Below are positions 49,501 to 59,620 of a DNA stretch of 64,000 bases, piece after piece. The stretch covers positions 26,442,656-26,506,655 of the forward strand of contig NC_059348.1 in the NCBI RefSeq assembly GCF_019703515.2, read 5' to 3'. How positions within the stretch are numbered: the stretch's first letter is position 1; each line of letters opens with the position of its first letter. The notes below the pieces were generated by a model. It made no database searches, was not told where the DNA came from, and saw nothing but the letters and a program-made list of their open reading frames with translations. A program made the position numbers and the translations under genes. Source of the DNA: Myxocyprinus asiaticus (lineage: Eukaryota > Chordata > Actinopteri > Cypriniformes > Catostomidae).

Positions 49501-52500
49501 GAGGGTTCCACTCCAGCCCGACGCTCACGGCAGCCCAGGCAAGCATGGCCATCAGCTCCGTGTCAGCCTCTGACTGGGCAATCGCAACAGACGGCGGGAG
49601 CCTGGCCAAGTCCTCGGCGTCAGATTGAAAAAGCCCGCTCTCCAATGATGTGATCGATACCTCGTCCTCTTCTCGAGCCGAATGAGACAATAAGCTCGCC
49701 CTGGGGCGAGCCGCCTGACCCATCCATGAACTCGACCGGTGGAAATGAGCGTGCTGGGGAATGGGAGGTCTGTGCCCCCAAATCGCTGCGGCCTTGTGCA
49801 TGTAAGCAGAAGGACCAGGGCAGGGAGAGGCTGGAGTGGCTTTCCCTCTATGAAAGAAAGAAAGCCACATCCGCAACGTTGCCATGGTCATGTTCTCGCA
49901 GTGAGAACATGAACCATCCAAGAACGCTGTCTCAGCGTGACTACGACCCATACACTTGAGACAACGATCGTGGCCGTCAGAAGAAGAAAGATAACGACCG
50001 TACCCAGGAACTGCACATAAACGGAAAGGCATTTTTAAAAAGACGCTTTGCGCCAGTGCTTACTCTTTTAGAGAAAATAAACTCTTTTATTGTGGCTGCC
50101 GAAGCACCCAGGTGCGTTCTCTGCACTTATCTGTGCGAACCTGCTGTAAAATGTGCCATATATAAAAACAGCCTAGCCACTGCAGAGGTGAAAGGAATGC
50201 CAGTGGATTAGTTTTTCACAATGATCGGCTCTGAAGAACAAATCTGAATGAGTGGATGCTAGCCGTCTCCTTTTATACCCGTATGTCCGGGGGAGTGGCA
50301 TGCAAATTCCACTCGCCAATTCTCATTGGCCTTTTCTCAAATATCAGAGGTGACTGGGGCTCCCAAGTCCAACCCCTAGTGTCACTACATCGACACAACG
50401 TCGAGTGAGTGAGATAGGAAACTGGATGACTTTCTTCCAAGGAACACAAAATGAAGAATTTCCTGGCCACCATTTTCCATACAATGGAAGTGAATGAGAA
50501 ATGAATGAAGTTTCTTTCAAGCTCTAAATTGCCACTGCACCAAAAAAGTATACTGTAGCCCATATTAATGAGGTCTATACGACTAGTGAGTTATATTTCA
50601 AATCTTCTGAAACACTCCTTGGCAAGTTCATAAGACCTCATGAAAGAAGTAGCAATGTCTGGTTCGTGAACAAGTTGATCTTTTGAGTTGGATCTTTTAA
50701 ATGACAATTCACAAAACCGGTCTGAGTCATTTGATAGTGCACAAGTTGTATGGACCTCTTTTATGATACATTTGTGGCAATTTTTTGACACTTTGTTAAA
50801 ATATATGGAAGAGTAGTCAGGATATTCTTAAATAAAATCTCTCTTTGTGTTCTACGGAAGTCATGAGGGTGAGTAAATGATGACATGAGGCAACACTGTG
50901 TCATGGTAACAGGTTGACAAACATGGTAACACATTGAGAACAGGCCCTTATCTTTCTCCTTGTGTACAGAAGACATCGACAGGACTGAGTATGAGAGCAG
51001 GTGCCATAGACAGGTGATTTAAATAGATCACTTCATGATAAATCCAATAGCAAGTACCTTATTGGAGCATATAGTATTGTTGCCATTGACATGGAAGGAC
51101 GTCCCTGTTTATGCATTAGTAGCTAAATATGGCTTCCCTCCTTATACCTCAAATAGGTAAGGCAGCTGACATGCTGTGAGTTTTTTAACATGCATATCAG
51201 ACAGTGAGGTTCACTGCATCTTTAATTCCCTCTGTCAGGACAGTGATTTGCATATAGGCTTATTGAGTTACAATAATTAGGATTATAATGTACTTTGCAG
51301 GGTTCCCACGGTCATGTAAAACCTGGAAATAAATATCAAATAATTTTAATCTACAGTGATTATAGTTTTTTGTCTAATTATGCTCTACTCTCTTAACAGC
51401 TAGAAATCTCTCCTTGTGAGTGCAATTTTTATAAAAACTATTTTAATTATTGTATTAATTATTTATTTTATATATTACAAACATCTGGAAAAGTCATGGA
51501 GATTAATTGGTCAAAAACATGTGGGAACTCTGACTCTATTAGATTTTACATCAGGAAAGACCAACAGGGTCAAACACGCAAGATGGATAAAATTGGTGAA
51601 GTGACACTGACCTCCATAGGAAAGGCCTTGAAGTTTACAGTGTGTTCAGAACCCCTCTGGTTCTCTTTTCCCCAGTGGAAGCGCACCTCGCTCAATTCAT
51701 ACTCATGGTCTCTGGGCAGAGGGCCACCAGTAACAACTGAGACAGCATTCCAAAGGGGACAGGAAAGGGAAGGAAAACAGGATTACAAGACTGAAAACAA
51801 TAATACACAGGCAGTACATACAGGTTTCTCTTGAAAAGTAGATGGATGTCTTTTCACCTCCCCTTAACCTGGCAGTGCAGCACAGGGTAAAGACTATCTT
51901 GTGATGGCATTTTTGTGGACTTTGTTATGGGTTTAAAGGGTTCAAGATTTACACTCATTGTTTTTGTAATTTTACAGCAACATGTTATCAGAGACAGTAA
52001 AAGGATGTGAAAACTGACCATAGAAAATTAATGGGAGAAATCGTAACAGCTCAGTATGGTGGCTGTTGGAATGGAAGTCCCGCCTTTCAGTTTAAAGAGC
52101 CAATCACATTTGTTGTATTAGCATCGGCTGTTTATATACTCTTGAATGTGCATTAGAAGGACCAGCCTGAAAAATACTGTTTTTGTTTTTTTATTTGAGC
52201 TAAAGCAGCAGAACTTATGATACCAGTGTATCAAAGATTTCATTGGTTCTGTTTTTAAAGAGTTTATCACCTGCCTTTTAATTATTTTAATATGTTCCTT
52301 GATGATCACTTATAATATTAGTAAAGTTTTTTGCACAAAAAAACAAACAAACAGTCATATATCTGTAAAACATAATAATTTTCCATCCTCATTCTGACCC
52401 TTTGTCAGAAATACTTGGTGCTCTTTTCACAGTGTGGAGGAAGTTTTGAGTTCTGAAAATTAAGGTATGCTTTTATAGTACAATTACCTCTTTTATGTGA

Positions 52501-54329
52501 AAAGATCAGAGCCCGTTCACTTTTTCAGCCATCTCAGCTTCCTTAACGGAAGTATTTTCCCTTCATTTTTTTAAAACGAAAAATCCTTTACAAAAGAGTT
52601 CTAAGCCATGAACCACACCAACTAGTTCCGAGGTGAATCATAACATTACAAAATTTGATTTGAAGCAAAAAGACAAGAAGACCAGGGATAAAATATAATC
52701 CAATGAAGCACTGTGAATTACATAACTGAATAACAAATTATTGAAAAATGTAAAACTATGTATTAGAAGTTGATTATAAAGATACAAACAATGCATTTTA
52801 AGTGTATTGCTAAATATTCAGTAATTAGTATTTTGAGAGTGTAGAGACCGACTCGATTGTGTCATTCACAGTGCACCATGGGAGTGGTAGTTGTTCACCA
52901 CAAATTCTGCTACTCAATGAGTTTTAATTTTTCTCTTTTTTTAATGAAGTTGAAATAACACCACCTGATGGCTTTAATAGAAGCATATACCATCGATTAA
53001 TGACCTCCAAGCTCTTGGTAGGTCTGTCTTTACACATTTATATGTTATTGTTAAAAATGTATTTCCCTATGGAAAAAATAATGGGATTTTTACTTCCGGA
53101 ACCAGACCAGCTCTATTGAAACGTAATCTTAACAAACAGTTTAGAAGATTTAAGTCTTTCCCTATCTTCAAGAAGTTAGGAGTTGTACTTGCTGTCCACA
53201 TAGAAAATTGCTGCCCGTGGTCATTACCTAGATGGCCTCTGAGTAAACTGACTTGCTTCAAAGAGACTTTGATGTTATACCTGATTTGGACTTGAGAATG
53301 ATCCTCACAGTGTGACCCTCATTGATGACCTCACAGTCCCTGCAAACTACATAGTTAGGGTTAAGCCCCACTTCCAGGAGCCGAGGGTCATATTGTGCCT
53401 CTCTAGAATTCAGGTTTATGGGGGACTGGTACTCTCCATTTGCCTCAGGAAACAGAAGACCCCACTCAACGCCTGGATTCGTTCACAAAAGAAAAAAAAA
53501 AGGTGATTCAATCAACACTACACTGGTGATAGCATTTTTATTTTGATTCAGTTATCAATGCTTATCTTGTTTTTGAGTGTATACTAACTCTGTCCTTGTT
53601 CATGACCCATGACACACAGCCTACTGTTCATCCTTGGTGTATTTTCACCTTGAAAAAACTATTCGCACCATGATACTTTGTGTCAATGCAACTTTAGCCA
53701 GTAAATGTGGAAATTAAATATTTGGTGTTTGTGCAGATAATACAGACAGTGGTAAAAAAAAAAAAAAAAAAAAATTGTCCTATAATGTAGAAACTAAATT
53801 TGGGCTCCCAGAACTTGAGTGTCTCAAAGTCATTACTGAGCAGTCCAACAGGAATAGTAGACACATGGAGGATATAGTATGTGCTAATTTTTCTCACACT
53901 GGTGCTTTTCTTCTTTCCCTATCTAAATGTCTTATATTGCTGAGTATCTTGTGGCTTCATAGTCTATAATCCCATTATGTAAAGAATGCTTTCCCTTACA
54001 GACTAGCACTATTTAAGAATAATAAGACTGATGCTGTGAGAAAAGGACATAAAAATTGTCTTAATGCAATTTACATTTGTGGTTCAACAGCTATTAACAC
54101 ATAATAAGCATTTATTATATGCAGTTAAGTATTAAATATGTATATGGTCCTGAGACTCATAATGTAATACTACATAGTATTACAGATCATCTTGGCACAA
54201 TCTCAATTCTCTGCTTTTAGAACAAAAAAAGGAAATTATGCAGCATGACCCCTAACTCTATCTTGATTAAGATAATGAAACTGTTGCTCTGATTTAAAGC
54301 AAAAATCAGTTTTAAAACACTTTATAGAG

Positions 54330-54413
<84 letters not shown>

Positions 54414-55104
54414 ATTATATTATTATTATTATTATTAAATAGGGTAATTAATATTAAATGAACACACATATAATTATTACAAAATTAGAGTCTTTCTCAG
54501 CTTAACACACTTCGAATCCTAGTTCCTGATATGGAAAATTTGTCTAATGTATTTAAAGCCAAGTCAATTTTTATTATATGGCACAAAAAAAAAAAAAAAA
54601 AAAAAAACAGAGGTTTCCCAAAGTGCTGTACATTTCAAAGCAAAGTATTACATTTAGAAGAAAATAATACATATAAAATAACTAGATAAAAAGAATAAAA
54701 GCACAGTAGCGTACAATGCACATCACTACCAAGTCTTTTTGACAAATAATTTACTGGTATTAACTTACTTAGAACTAATTTATAACTTTTAACACTGAGG
54801 TGTTTTAAGAGTACACCAATGAAACTATAGTAACATAGTACATATATAAGATGTTTGTATGTACTGTAAGTAAAAAAAAAAAAAAATTTTGAAATGAATG
54901 ACATCACTTTTCATTTTAGCAAACGGAGGCAGGGGTGTTTACTGAGTTATCCTTGATCATGGGTGTGACAATACAGTTTCATGTTTCACAAAGAGGGGAA
55001 TTAGCCAATGATTATCTCAATGAAGCCTTACCTTCTTCATAGCCCCAGTCCAGCTCATCTTTGCCAGTGTAGTTTTCGGACTCCTCAATAACATGATCTG
55101 CCAT
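40391..55104 (-). CDS. ca8: ca8, carbonic anhydrase-related protein VIII (8 coding exons)
   Basis: Coding exons on the minus strand: 55104-55032, 53472-53281, 51736-51612, 45206-45111, 44866-44804, 44716-44668, 42084-41972 and 40525-40391. They total 846 nt, or 281 residues plus TAG, against about 290 in the mammalian protein. Every junction is GT/AG and every phase fits. Recognition rests on the alpha-carbonic-anhydrase fold motifs ([52 protein letters not shown]) and CA8-specific stretches ([29 protein letters not shown]). The first zinc-ligand His of active enzymes is Arg107; His109 and His132 remain. CA8 is known as a catalytically silent cytosolic protein that binds the IP3 receptor ITPR1 and is strong in Purkinje cells. 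The N-terminal acidic tract is shorter than in mammals. Introns 3 and 6 carry transposons. The gene appears intact. Confidence 0.95.
40526..41971 (-). other. ca8: ca8 intron 7
   Basis: 1446 nt, GT-AG. Contains A-rich runs near 40700 and a short TGTATGTATATA microsatellite near 41275-41300. No further feature. Confidence 0.85.
41972..42084 (-). CDS. ca8: ca8 coding exon 7
   Basis: 113 nt, residues 200-237, [20 protein letters not shown] to LTISQMQ. Acceptor CCTCAG, donor GTAAAG. The [12 protein letters not shown] block is the carbonic anhydrase signature that closes the active-site cone. Confidence 0.96.
42359..43788. mobile_element. hAT-type transposon in ca8 intron 6
   Basis: Ends TAGGGCTG and CAGCCCTA are inverted. 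TCTATAGC flanks both sides exactly (42351-42358, 43789-43796), an 8-bp target duplication. Subterminal regions carry many AATCGATTCC/AATCGACTCC motifs, the probable transposase-binding repeats of hAT elements. No transposase was recognised in the 1430 bp, so the element is non-autonomous. Contains (AT)n near 43023-43039 and a second nested element at 43287-43442. Confidence 0.9.
43287..43442. mobile_element. hAT MITE nested within the intron 6 hAT element
   Basis: 156 bp with inverted ends CAGGGCCGT and ACGGCCCTG (AACGGCCCTG at the right). Perfect 8-bp duplication GTAACAGA at 43279-43286 and 43443-43450. The interior has palindromic GGGGCCC stretches. It inserted after the host element. Confidence 0.9.
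43797..44667 (-). other. ca8: ca8 intron 6, part upstream of the hAT element
   Basis: Contains the dispersed repeat fragment 44494-44604 shared with 38505-38610. A 123-residue open frame (43993-44364, plus strand) has no recognisable domain. Confidence 0.5.
44668..44716 (-). CDS. ca8: ca8 coding exon 6
   Basis: 49 nt, residues 184-199 plus one base ([16 protein letters not shown]). Acceptor TGTACAG, donor GTAAGT. Separated from exon 5 by an 87-nt intron. Confidence 0.93.
44804..44866 (-). CDS. ca8: ca8 coding exon 5
   Basis: 63 nt, residues 163-183 ([20 protein letters not shown] then K). Acceptor TGTGCAG, donor GTGAGC. Confidence 0.94.
45111..45206 (-). CDS. ca8: ca8 coding exon 4
   Basis: 96 nt, residues 131-162, [20 protein letters not shown] to ALFVQ. 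Acceptor TCGCAG, donor GTATCA. His132 corresponds to the third zinc-ligand position. It lies only 217 bp from the end of DIRS copy 4 in intron 3. Confidence 0.95.
45372..45422. mobile_element. Family B MITE, left piece (split by DIRS copy 4)
   Basis: TTAAGGAATAGTTTGTTCAA to AAATTCTGTCAACATGG is the MITE start. It breaks at AAC (45423-45425) and continues after the DIRS at 50423. Confidence 0.75.
45423..45640 (-). repeat. DIRS copy 4 right (3') inverted terminal repeat
   Basis: Matches the terminal repeats of the other copies, including the GGGTATA region near 45595 and the GGTTACAACAGTAACTGAGA end. The terminus shows one extra G next to GTT. Confidence 0.85.
45663..45757 (-). repeat. DIRS copy 4 internal complementary region
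   Basis: On the plus strand it reads as 3' terminus then 5' terminus joined by one GTT at 45706-45708 (AAGAC-GTT-CCCTATCTG). Confidence 0.88.
45758..46528 (-). other. DIRS copy 4 non-coding 3' region with G-run
   Basis: Corresponds to about 2746-3525 in copy 1. Contains a run of about 22 G at 45904-45925. No coding motif. Confidence 0.6.
46529..47527 (-). pseudogene. DIRS copy 4 tyrosine recombinase, two-frame remnant
   Basis: The first frame (47527-46826) carries [49 protein letters not shown] and the first catalytic Arg in [10 protein letters not shown]. It stops near FRHSE. A frameshift follows. The second frame (46756-46529) holds [13 protein letters not shown] (HxxR) and [10 protein letters not shown] with the nucleophile Tyr. 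All catalytic residues of the family are therefore present across two frames, making this the most complete recombinase in the window. The N-terminus is fused by deletion to RNase H sequence. Confidence 0.85.
47454..47640 (-). pseudogene. DIRS copy 4 RNase H stub
   Basis: [20 protein letters not shown] shows the start of RNase H, with the first Asp position read as Glu. A deletion of about 770 nt relative to copy 1 then joins it directly to the recombinase N-terminus near 47460. Confidence 0.75.
47640..48665 (-). pseudogene. DIRS copy 4 reverse transcriptase, frameshifted
   Basis: N-terminal part 48530-48303 ([20 protein letters not shown]) ends by frameshift in the LRPIL region. Block A ([11 protein letters not shown]) is readable near 48215-48180. 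The third piece (48167-47688) has [14 protein letters not shown] and block C NYLDDWL with both Asp, then [15 protein letters not shown] further frameshift occurs near 47720. Confidence 0.85.
48700..50032 (-). pseudogene. DIRS copy 4 gag-like ORF, fragmented
   Basis: Starts [10 protein letters not shown] at 50032. The Cys/His cluster [20 protein letters not shown] then CSHC is intact. The frame runs to a stop at 49478. The next piece ([12 protein letters not shown]..., 49413-49102) and the C-terminal helical part ([28 protein letters not shown]) lie in other frames. Confidence 0.78.
50215..50422 (-). repeat. DIRS copy 4 left (5') inverted terminal repeat
   Basis: Complement of 12552-12755, with the TATA complement CCTTTTATA near 50269-50277 and ATGCAAAT near 50300. 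It ends next to AAC at 50420-50422. Confidence 0.9.
50423..50885. mobile_element. Family B MITE, right piece
   Basis: Resumes with TGGATGACTTTCTTCCAAGG and AACACAAAATGAAG. It closes with the inverse GAAGTCATGAGGGTGAGTAA near 50860-50884. Confidence 0.75.
50886..51611 (-). other. ca8: ca8 intron 3, proximal part
   Basis: Unique-looking AT-rich DNA, nothing recognised. Confidence 0.5.
51612..51736 (-). CDS. ca8: ca8 coding exon 3
   Basis: 125 nt, residues 89-130. Acceptor GTCTCAG, donor GTCAGT. It carries [19 protein letters not shown]. Arg107 replaces the first zinc-ligand His of active carbonic anhydrases, and His109 is retained. Confidence 0.95.
51737..53280 (-). other. ca8: ca8 intron 2
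   Basis: 1544 nt, GT-AG. No transposon recognised. Confidence 0.8.
53281..53472 (-). CDS. ca8: ca8 coding exon 2
   Basis: 192 nt, residues 25-88. The acceptor is ATCCAG and the donor is GTATAA. Contains [20 protein letters not shown] and YVVCRDCEV, the conserved N-terminal half of the CA fold. Confidence 0.95.
53473..55031 (-). other. ca8: ca8 intron 1 with simple repeats
   Basis: 1559 nt, GT-AG. Contains poly-A (53753-53774, 54583-54607) and an (AT)n plus (ATT)n tract at 54332-54437. Confidence 0.8.
54332..54437. repeat. (AT)n/(ATT)n microsatellite in ca8 intron 1
   Basis: About 78 nt of AT dinucleotide followed by ATT trinucleotides. Confidence 0.93.
55032..55104 (-). CDS. ca8: ca8 coding exon 1
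   Basis: Residues 1-24 plus one base. It starts ATG GCA GAT at 55104 in a CTGCC-ATGG context and ends GAAG before GTAAGG. It encodes an acidic N-terminus ([20 protein letters not shown]) ending WGYEE, like other CA8 proteins. Confidence 0.92.
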
Positions 55105-55700
55105 GGCAGCAGAAGTTTTTCTCCGTGCCTTTCAGAACTACTGAAAACTACTGAAAGTCCTGCTCCGAGCAGATGCCAAAAACTAAGAGTCCTTTTTGGC
55201 CCTGTTTTCAGGATGGATTCAACCTCTTCGTTTGCTCACCACTTACCCATAAAACATGAAGAAAGTGGTTTACAACAATGCCGTGGCTTCAAAGGCACAA
55301 TGTCAGAAACAAAAACTCCTAGAGGAGACTGCAACTAACAGAACCAGCCCTCATTCCATTGAAAATGAAGAGTGTTCCCAGTCCTTTACTCTGTCTCCTA
55401 TTCTCTTCCAGGAACGTTGTCCTCCCTGAACTAACTCCAAACCACAGCAAAAGTAACTTCAAAAACTCTCTCTTTTAGCTGCCACAGCCCACACTGAGCC
55501 CCTGCAAGCCACAAGCCATCTGATTGGCTGAGTGGAATGACTCCTGAGCCTCTGATGTAGCACCATAGAAACAGCTCAGCAGTCTGGCCTGGTTTGCAGT
55601 CACTGGCAGGAATGCAGTAGTGATGTTGCTCTTGGAGAGCTCCTCCCACAGTTGAGGAAATAGGTGTGGTTATAAAATACCCACCAGGGCAGGGGTAAAG
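55105..55700 (-). promoter_or_regulatory. ca8: ca8 5' flank: probable 5' UTR and promoter region
   Basis: The region sits directly upstream of the ca8 ATG on the minus strand. A CCAAT-type motif (CAGCCAATCA on the minus strand, 55521-55530) lies about 420 nt before the ATG. No TATA box was convincingly placed and no CpG-island-like density was noted. A non-coding first exon cannot be excluded. Confidence 0.35.
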
Positions 55701-56762
55701 AAGGAGAGACTGAAGAGAGAAAGTAGGAAGGTCTGTCAGTATCACTGTTTGCTTTGCACATTACTGATGGTGTTTTCAAGGTGAGGAGGATGAGAGGGGC
55801 CCCTACGGTGTTTCCCTCTCTCTGATGGTATTCCAACATGTTATTTTCAGGAGCTGTGGAGTGTGTGGATTTCCGGCAAACCAAATGTCCCAATATTTCT
55901 GTAACAAATGTAATCACATCAAATGATAGTAAGAGACCTTGTTGTTTGTCAACACAGTGAAATCTTATCATTATAATCTGTTCAACAATGATAAAGATTA
56001 TTTTTTTAAGTTGTAAGTAGTTGAAACTAAGAGCAACAGTATCTTATGTTACTAAGAACTATTTGTACTTGCATTGCTTGGATATATTAAGGGCTCCTGA
56101 ATGTACTGGTTGCCCCAGATAAGTGAACTGGAAGAGGTGAACAGTAAGGCTCATTGACTTGAATTCTATACTAAGAAATTACTTTGAACCTAATTTTCTA
56201 AAATTAAAGGCAGCACATTACACAAAAGTGCAATCACTAACTAATTAATCCTTTTAAGATCTAAGTAGGTCATTTCACTCCCTAAAGATTAGGGACTAAA
56301 ATAGGGTTGTCACCTTACACTTTATATATATTAAATCTACATTTGATGGTCATATATATCAGAAAAATTTGACTGAACATGCATTAAAACATAAGCATTT
56401 TCTTAAGGTGGTGTGGGTGAGTTTTTGAATCTTTAATTCTTAAAATTATTATTTCACTGAATAATACAGCTTTGAACAAACTCAGGTTCTCAGTTAAAGA
56501 TTACAGCACTGTCCTCTAGTGGACATTACAAGACATTACAAACACCTCAAAGACTATTGGACTAAAAGTGGTTCTGTATAGACCATTTCAAGGACTGTTC
56601 GTCGGTTTAAGGAAGTGACGTCTTTGTCCCTTGAACATTGATAGTTCACATTTTATCTCTGGTAGGTGAACAACATTTATACCAACTAACACTTTGAGAG
56701 GTAGAGCTCTATAAGTGACTAGATCACTCCCTTTGTAATGAAAGAAGCTGTGCAAGTCATTT
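55701..56762. other. Non-coding, upstream of ca8
   Basis: No gene or repeat family recognised. Confidence 0.4.
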
Positions 56763-56835
56763 ACTATTACATTTCTTAATTTAGAAGATGCTTTTATCCA
56801 AAACGACTTACAATTGAGGAACATAACAAGCAATT
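56763..56835 (-). mobile_element. SINE/L2-type tail fragment
   Basis: AGATGCTTTTATCCAAAACG ACTTACAATTG is the complement of the conserved fish tail motif also seen, diverged, at 28770-28800. A short 5'-truncated fragment. Confidence 0.6.
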
Positions 56836-57124
56836 TGTCACACAAAAGTCAACAAAATCTGCACTGCCAAGATCTCAGAGTAGCTGGAGTAGTAAATACA
56901 ATTTTTTAAAAATAGATCCTTACCTTGTCCGCACGGCAAAGTTGTTTCGGGGGCTCTTGTAGGCGTACATGGACTGTTTGAATTTAGAGGTTGGCCAGTC
57001 GCCAGTTGGCACTGTCGTGCGCGGGGTTAATGCGCACGTTTTTCTTGCACTAATGTTGGAATGTGGTCTTTATAATTTTATTTTTGACACGCAATCTATT
57101 TTTTCTAATATGTCAAAATGTCTC

Positions 57125-57736
57125 CACAATAAGTGGATTGTCTCCAGATGGAATGTGAAGGGTTGGGGCACCCCATAAAAAGAAAGAAGGTTATTTCTTT
57201 TCTTAAACGTAAGAAATATGATATAGTGTTTCTTCAAGAAACACATCTTTCCCCGCAGGAAGCTGAAAAATTTGGGAAGATATGGGGTGGACATGTTTTC
57301 TTTAGTACTGGCTCAATTAAGAGCACGGGAGTCATTACACTGATAAGTAAACATCTACAATTCAAATATCTCAAACAGTTTAAAGATAAATTAGGGAGAG
57401 CCATTATGGTTTTAGCAGAAATTCAGGGGTAAATGTTGATTTTGGCTAATATTTATGCACCTAACGCTGATGATCAGGGCTTTTTTATAGATCTCGAAGG
57501 GCAAGCTGCTGGCACCCCTCATGATATAATATTGGGAGGAGACTTCAATCTTTTGATGGACTCAGTCCTTGATCATAGTGAAGCGAAAGTGTGTAAACCC
57601 CCTAGAGCAACATTGACGCTTCACAGGATGTGTAAAAATCTTGGTCTTACAGATATTTGAAGACTTTTGAACCCATCTGGTAAGGACTATAATTTTTTTT
57701 CATCAGTCCAAAAGATTTATTCTAGAACAGATTTTT

Positions 57737-57809
<73 letters not shown>

Positions 57810-57930
57810 ATATCTAAGTCCCTCATTTCATCTGTTGTTGATTGTTCAATTGGAAACATTTTAGTCTCAGATCACGCTCTGGTGAGTTTAGAGGTGTTGC
57901 CACATACGGAGAAAAAGAAATCATATAGTG
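57125..57930 (+). pseudogene. LINE apurinic/apyrimidinic endonuclease domain, broken
   Basis: Endonuclease/exonuclease/phosphatase motifs in order: WNVKGWG (shifted frame, about 57153), FLQETHLS with the catalytic Glu (about 57229-57250), NIYAPNADDQ, LGGDFNLLMD (about 57532-57561), YSRTDF, and SDHALVSL with the catalytic His (about 57868-57890). In-frame stops occur at 57430-57432 and 57658-57660, and an (AT)n expansion at 57740-57813 separates YSRTDF from SDH. The domain nicks target DNA for target-primed reverse transcription. Dead here. Confidence 0.82.
57740..57813. repeat. (AT)n microsatellite inside the LINE
   Basis: About 72 nt of AT dinucleotide expanding within the endonuclease coding region. 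Confidence 0.93.
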
Positions 57931-58479
57931 GCCGCTTTAATGTATCCCTGTTGCAAAATCCTGAATTCCAACAAATGCTAAAGGCTGAAATCAATGTCTA
58001 TATGGAGACCAACTGGTCCTCAGTATCCTCTGTGGGGGTGGCTTGGGAGGCACTTAAGGCAGTTCTTAGGGGTCGGATCATACAGTATGCCTCATTCACC
58101 AAAAATCCAAAGCATGAAAACTCGTGTAGTTGGAAGGGAATATTAAAAGTGCAGAGGCAGAGATGAAGCACCTAATGTCATCTGATGGCCTCAGAGAATT
58201 GACCCGATTGAAATTTGATATGATACTATTTTGTCACGGAAGGTGGAGTTTTGGCTATTCAGGGCAAGACAGTCATACTTTGAGTCAGGGGACAAAGCAG
58301 GGAAGCTTTTGGCTAGATATATATAGCAGAGAGAGTCTTTTTCTACCATTCCCTCAGAATTCTATCTTGATCTTTATAGTTCCACATCTTCGTCTACTGA
58401 AGAAGATATTAGAAACTTTGTGGAACCATTAGAACTCCCTAAACTACGACTGAGCAAAAAAAAAAAAAAAAAAAAAAGG

Positions 58480-59620
58480 ATGATGATTTTCCAGGGGTGG
58501 TGGCGGGAGGTGTGGCGCATAAGCTTTTGCTTACACAGATGATATTTTATTATTCGTCTCCGACCCCACTAGATCTATGCCTTGCCTCCACAAAATTATT
58601 AATTATTAATAAAGTTCTCAGGATACAGAGTCAATTGTTCTAAATCCGAAGCTTTGGCTCTGACAGCGTACTGCCCTGTAATGGCTTTTTGGCTGGGTGC
58701 TTTCCAGTGGACCAAACAGGGCATTAAATATTTGGCCATTTTATTCCCAGCAAATTTGTGTGATTGAGTTAATTTTGTCCCCTTAATAAAAAGGTTTTCG
58801 AACGATGTGGGCAGGTGGGCTTCATTACATTTATCGATGATTGGGAAGGTTAATGTTGATAGCATAGCAAAGTCCTTCATTTGGAATGGTAAGTGTCCCA
58901 GATTACATTTCAATAAGTTACGTAGGCCGATTGACAAAGGTGGGCTAGGCCTACCCAAGATTTTGTTTTATTATGCATTCAGTCTCAGACATTTGGCTCA
59001 TTGGTCGCTTCCACCTGAGAGAGCCCCTCCCTGGTTTTGTATTGAACAGGAAGTTCTTGCCCCTATTTTGCCATTGCTAAGCCTTCCTAATAAACTAACC
59101 GAAGAAGTTAAGTCACACCCCGATATCTCACATTTGCACGCGGTATGGACAAAAGTGTTCAGCGTGTTTAATTCGGACATTTATTTAAATGTTGCCTTGA
59201 GCATATGGCTGAAGCCAAAATTATGTATTAATAAATCCCCTTTCTGCTGGTCAGAGTGGATTGTGAGGGAGGTTAATAAGCTCGGTGACCTATATGAGAG
59301 TGGAGTGCTGAGATCTTTTGAAAATATGGTTCAACATTTCAGGATTCCCAGATCTCAGTTTTTTTAGGTACCACCTGCTCTGTACTATTTTTGGGAGTAG
59401 CATACACCCCCCTAAAGCAACAGATACTCTAGAAGTGGTGATTACTGCTTTTGGAAAAGGTCATGAGACATCAGTGTATTGCTCCCTGCTAATTCAGAGT
59501 CTGGGAGATGGAGCTTCAACTTCTCTCAAGAGATTATGGGAGAAAGATTTAAACTTGGTATTGGAGGAGGGAGTGTGGGCTAGGATTCAAAAAAACGTCA
59601 AGTTCGGGGGGAGGGGTTTA
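58480..59620 (+). pseudogene. LINE RT remnant and C-terminal region
   Basis: The RT active site is readable as YTDDILLFVSDP (near 58530-58565), where LINE-1-type elements normally have YADD. The stretch that should precede it is replaced by poly-A. The C-terminal domain follows in shifted frames: SIAKSFIWNGKCPRLHFNKL, GGLGLPKILFYYAFSLRHLA, WSEWIVREVNKLGDLYESGV, then LGDGASTSLKRLWEKDLNLV. This C-terminal organisation is typical of L1/Tx1-group elements of fish and frogs. Confidence 0.78.

Larger units (their letters stand above)
45423..50422 (-). mobile_element. DIRS-type retrotransposon, copy 4, inside ca8 intron 3
   Basis: Complete outline on the minus strand: left ITR (50422 down to about 50215), gag, RT, a deleted RNase H joined to the recombinase, a non-coding region, ICR and right ITR. 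Each end has AAC on the plus strand (GTT on the element strand). The flanks are the two halves of a family B MITE, so the insertion made no target duplication. The element lies in the same transcriptional direction as ca8 and makes up 5.0 kb of the 6.4-kb intron. All ORFs are disrupted. Confidence 0.92.

Noticed and set aside
55660..55690. TATAAAA near 55671 as the ca8 TATA box
   Set aside because: It lies on the plus strand while ca8 is on the minus strand, and no plus-strand gene follows.
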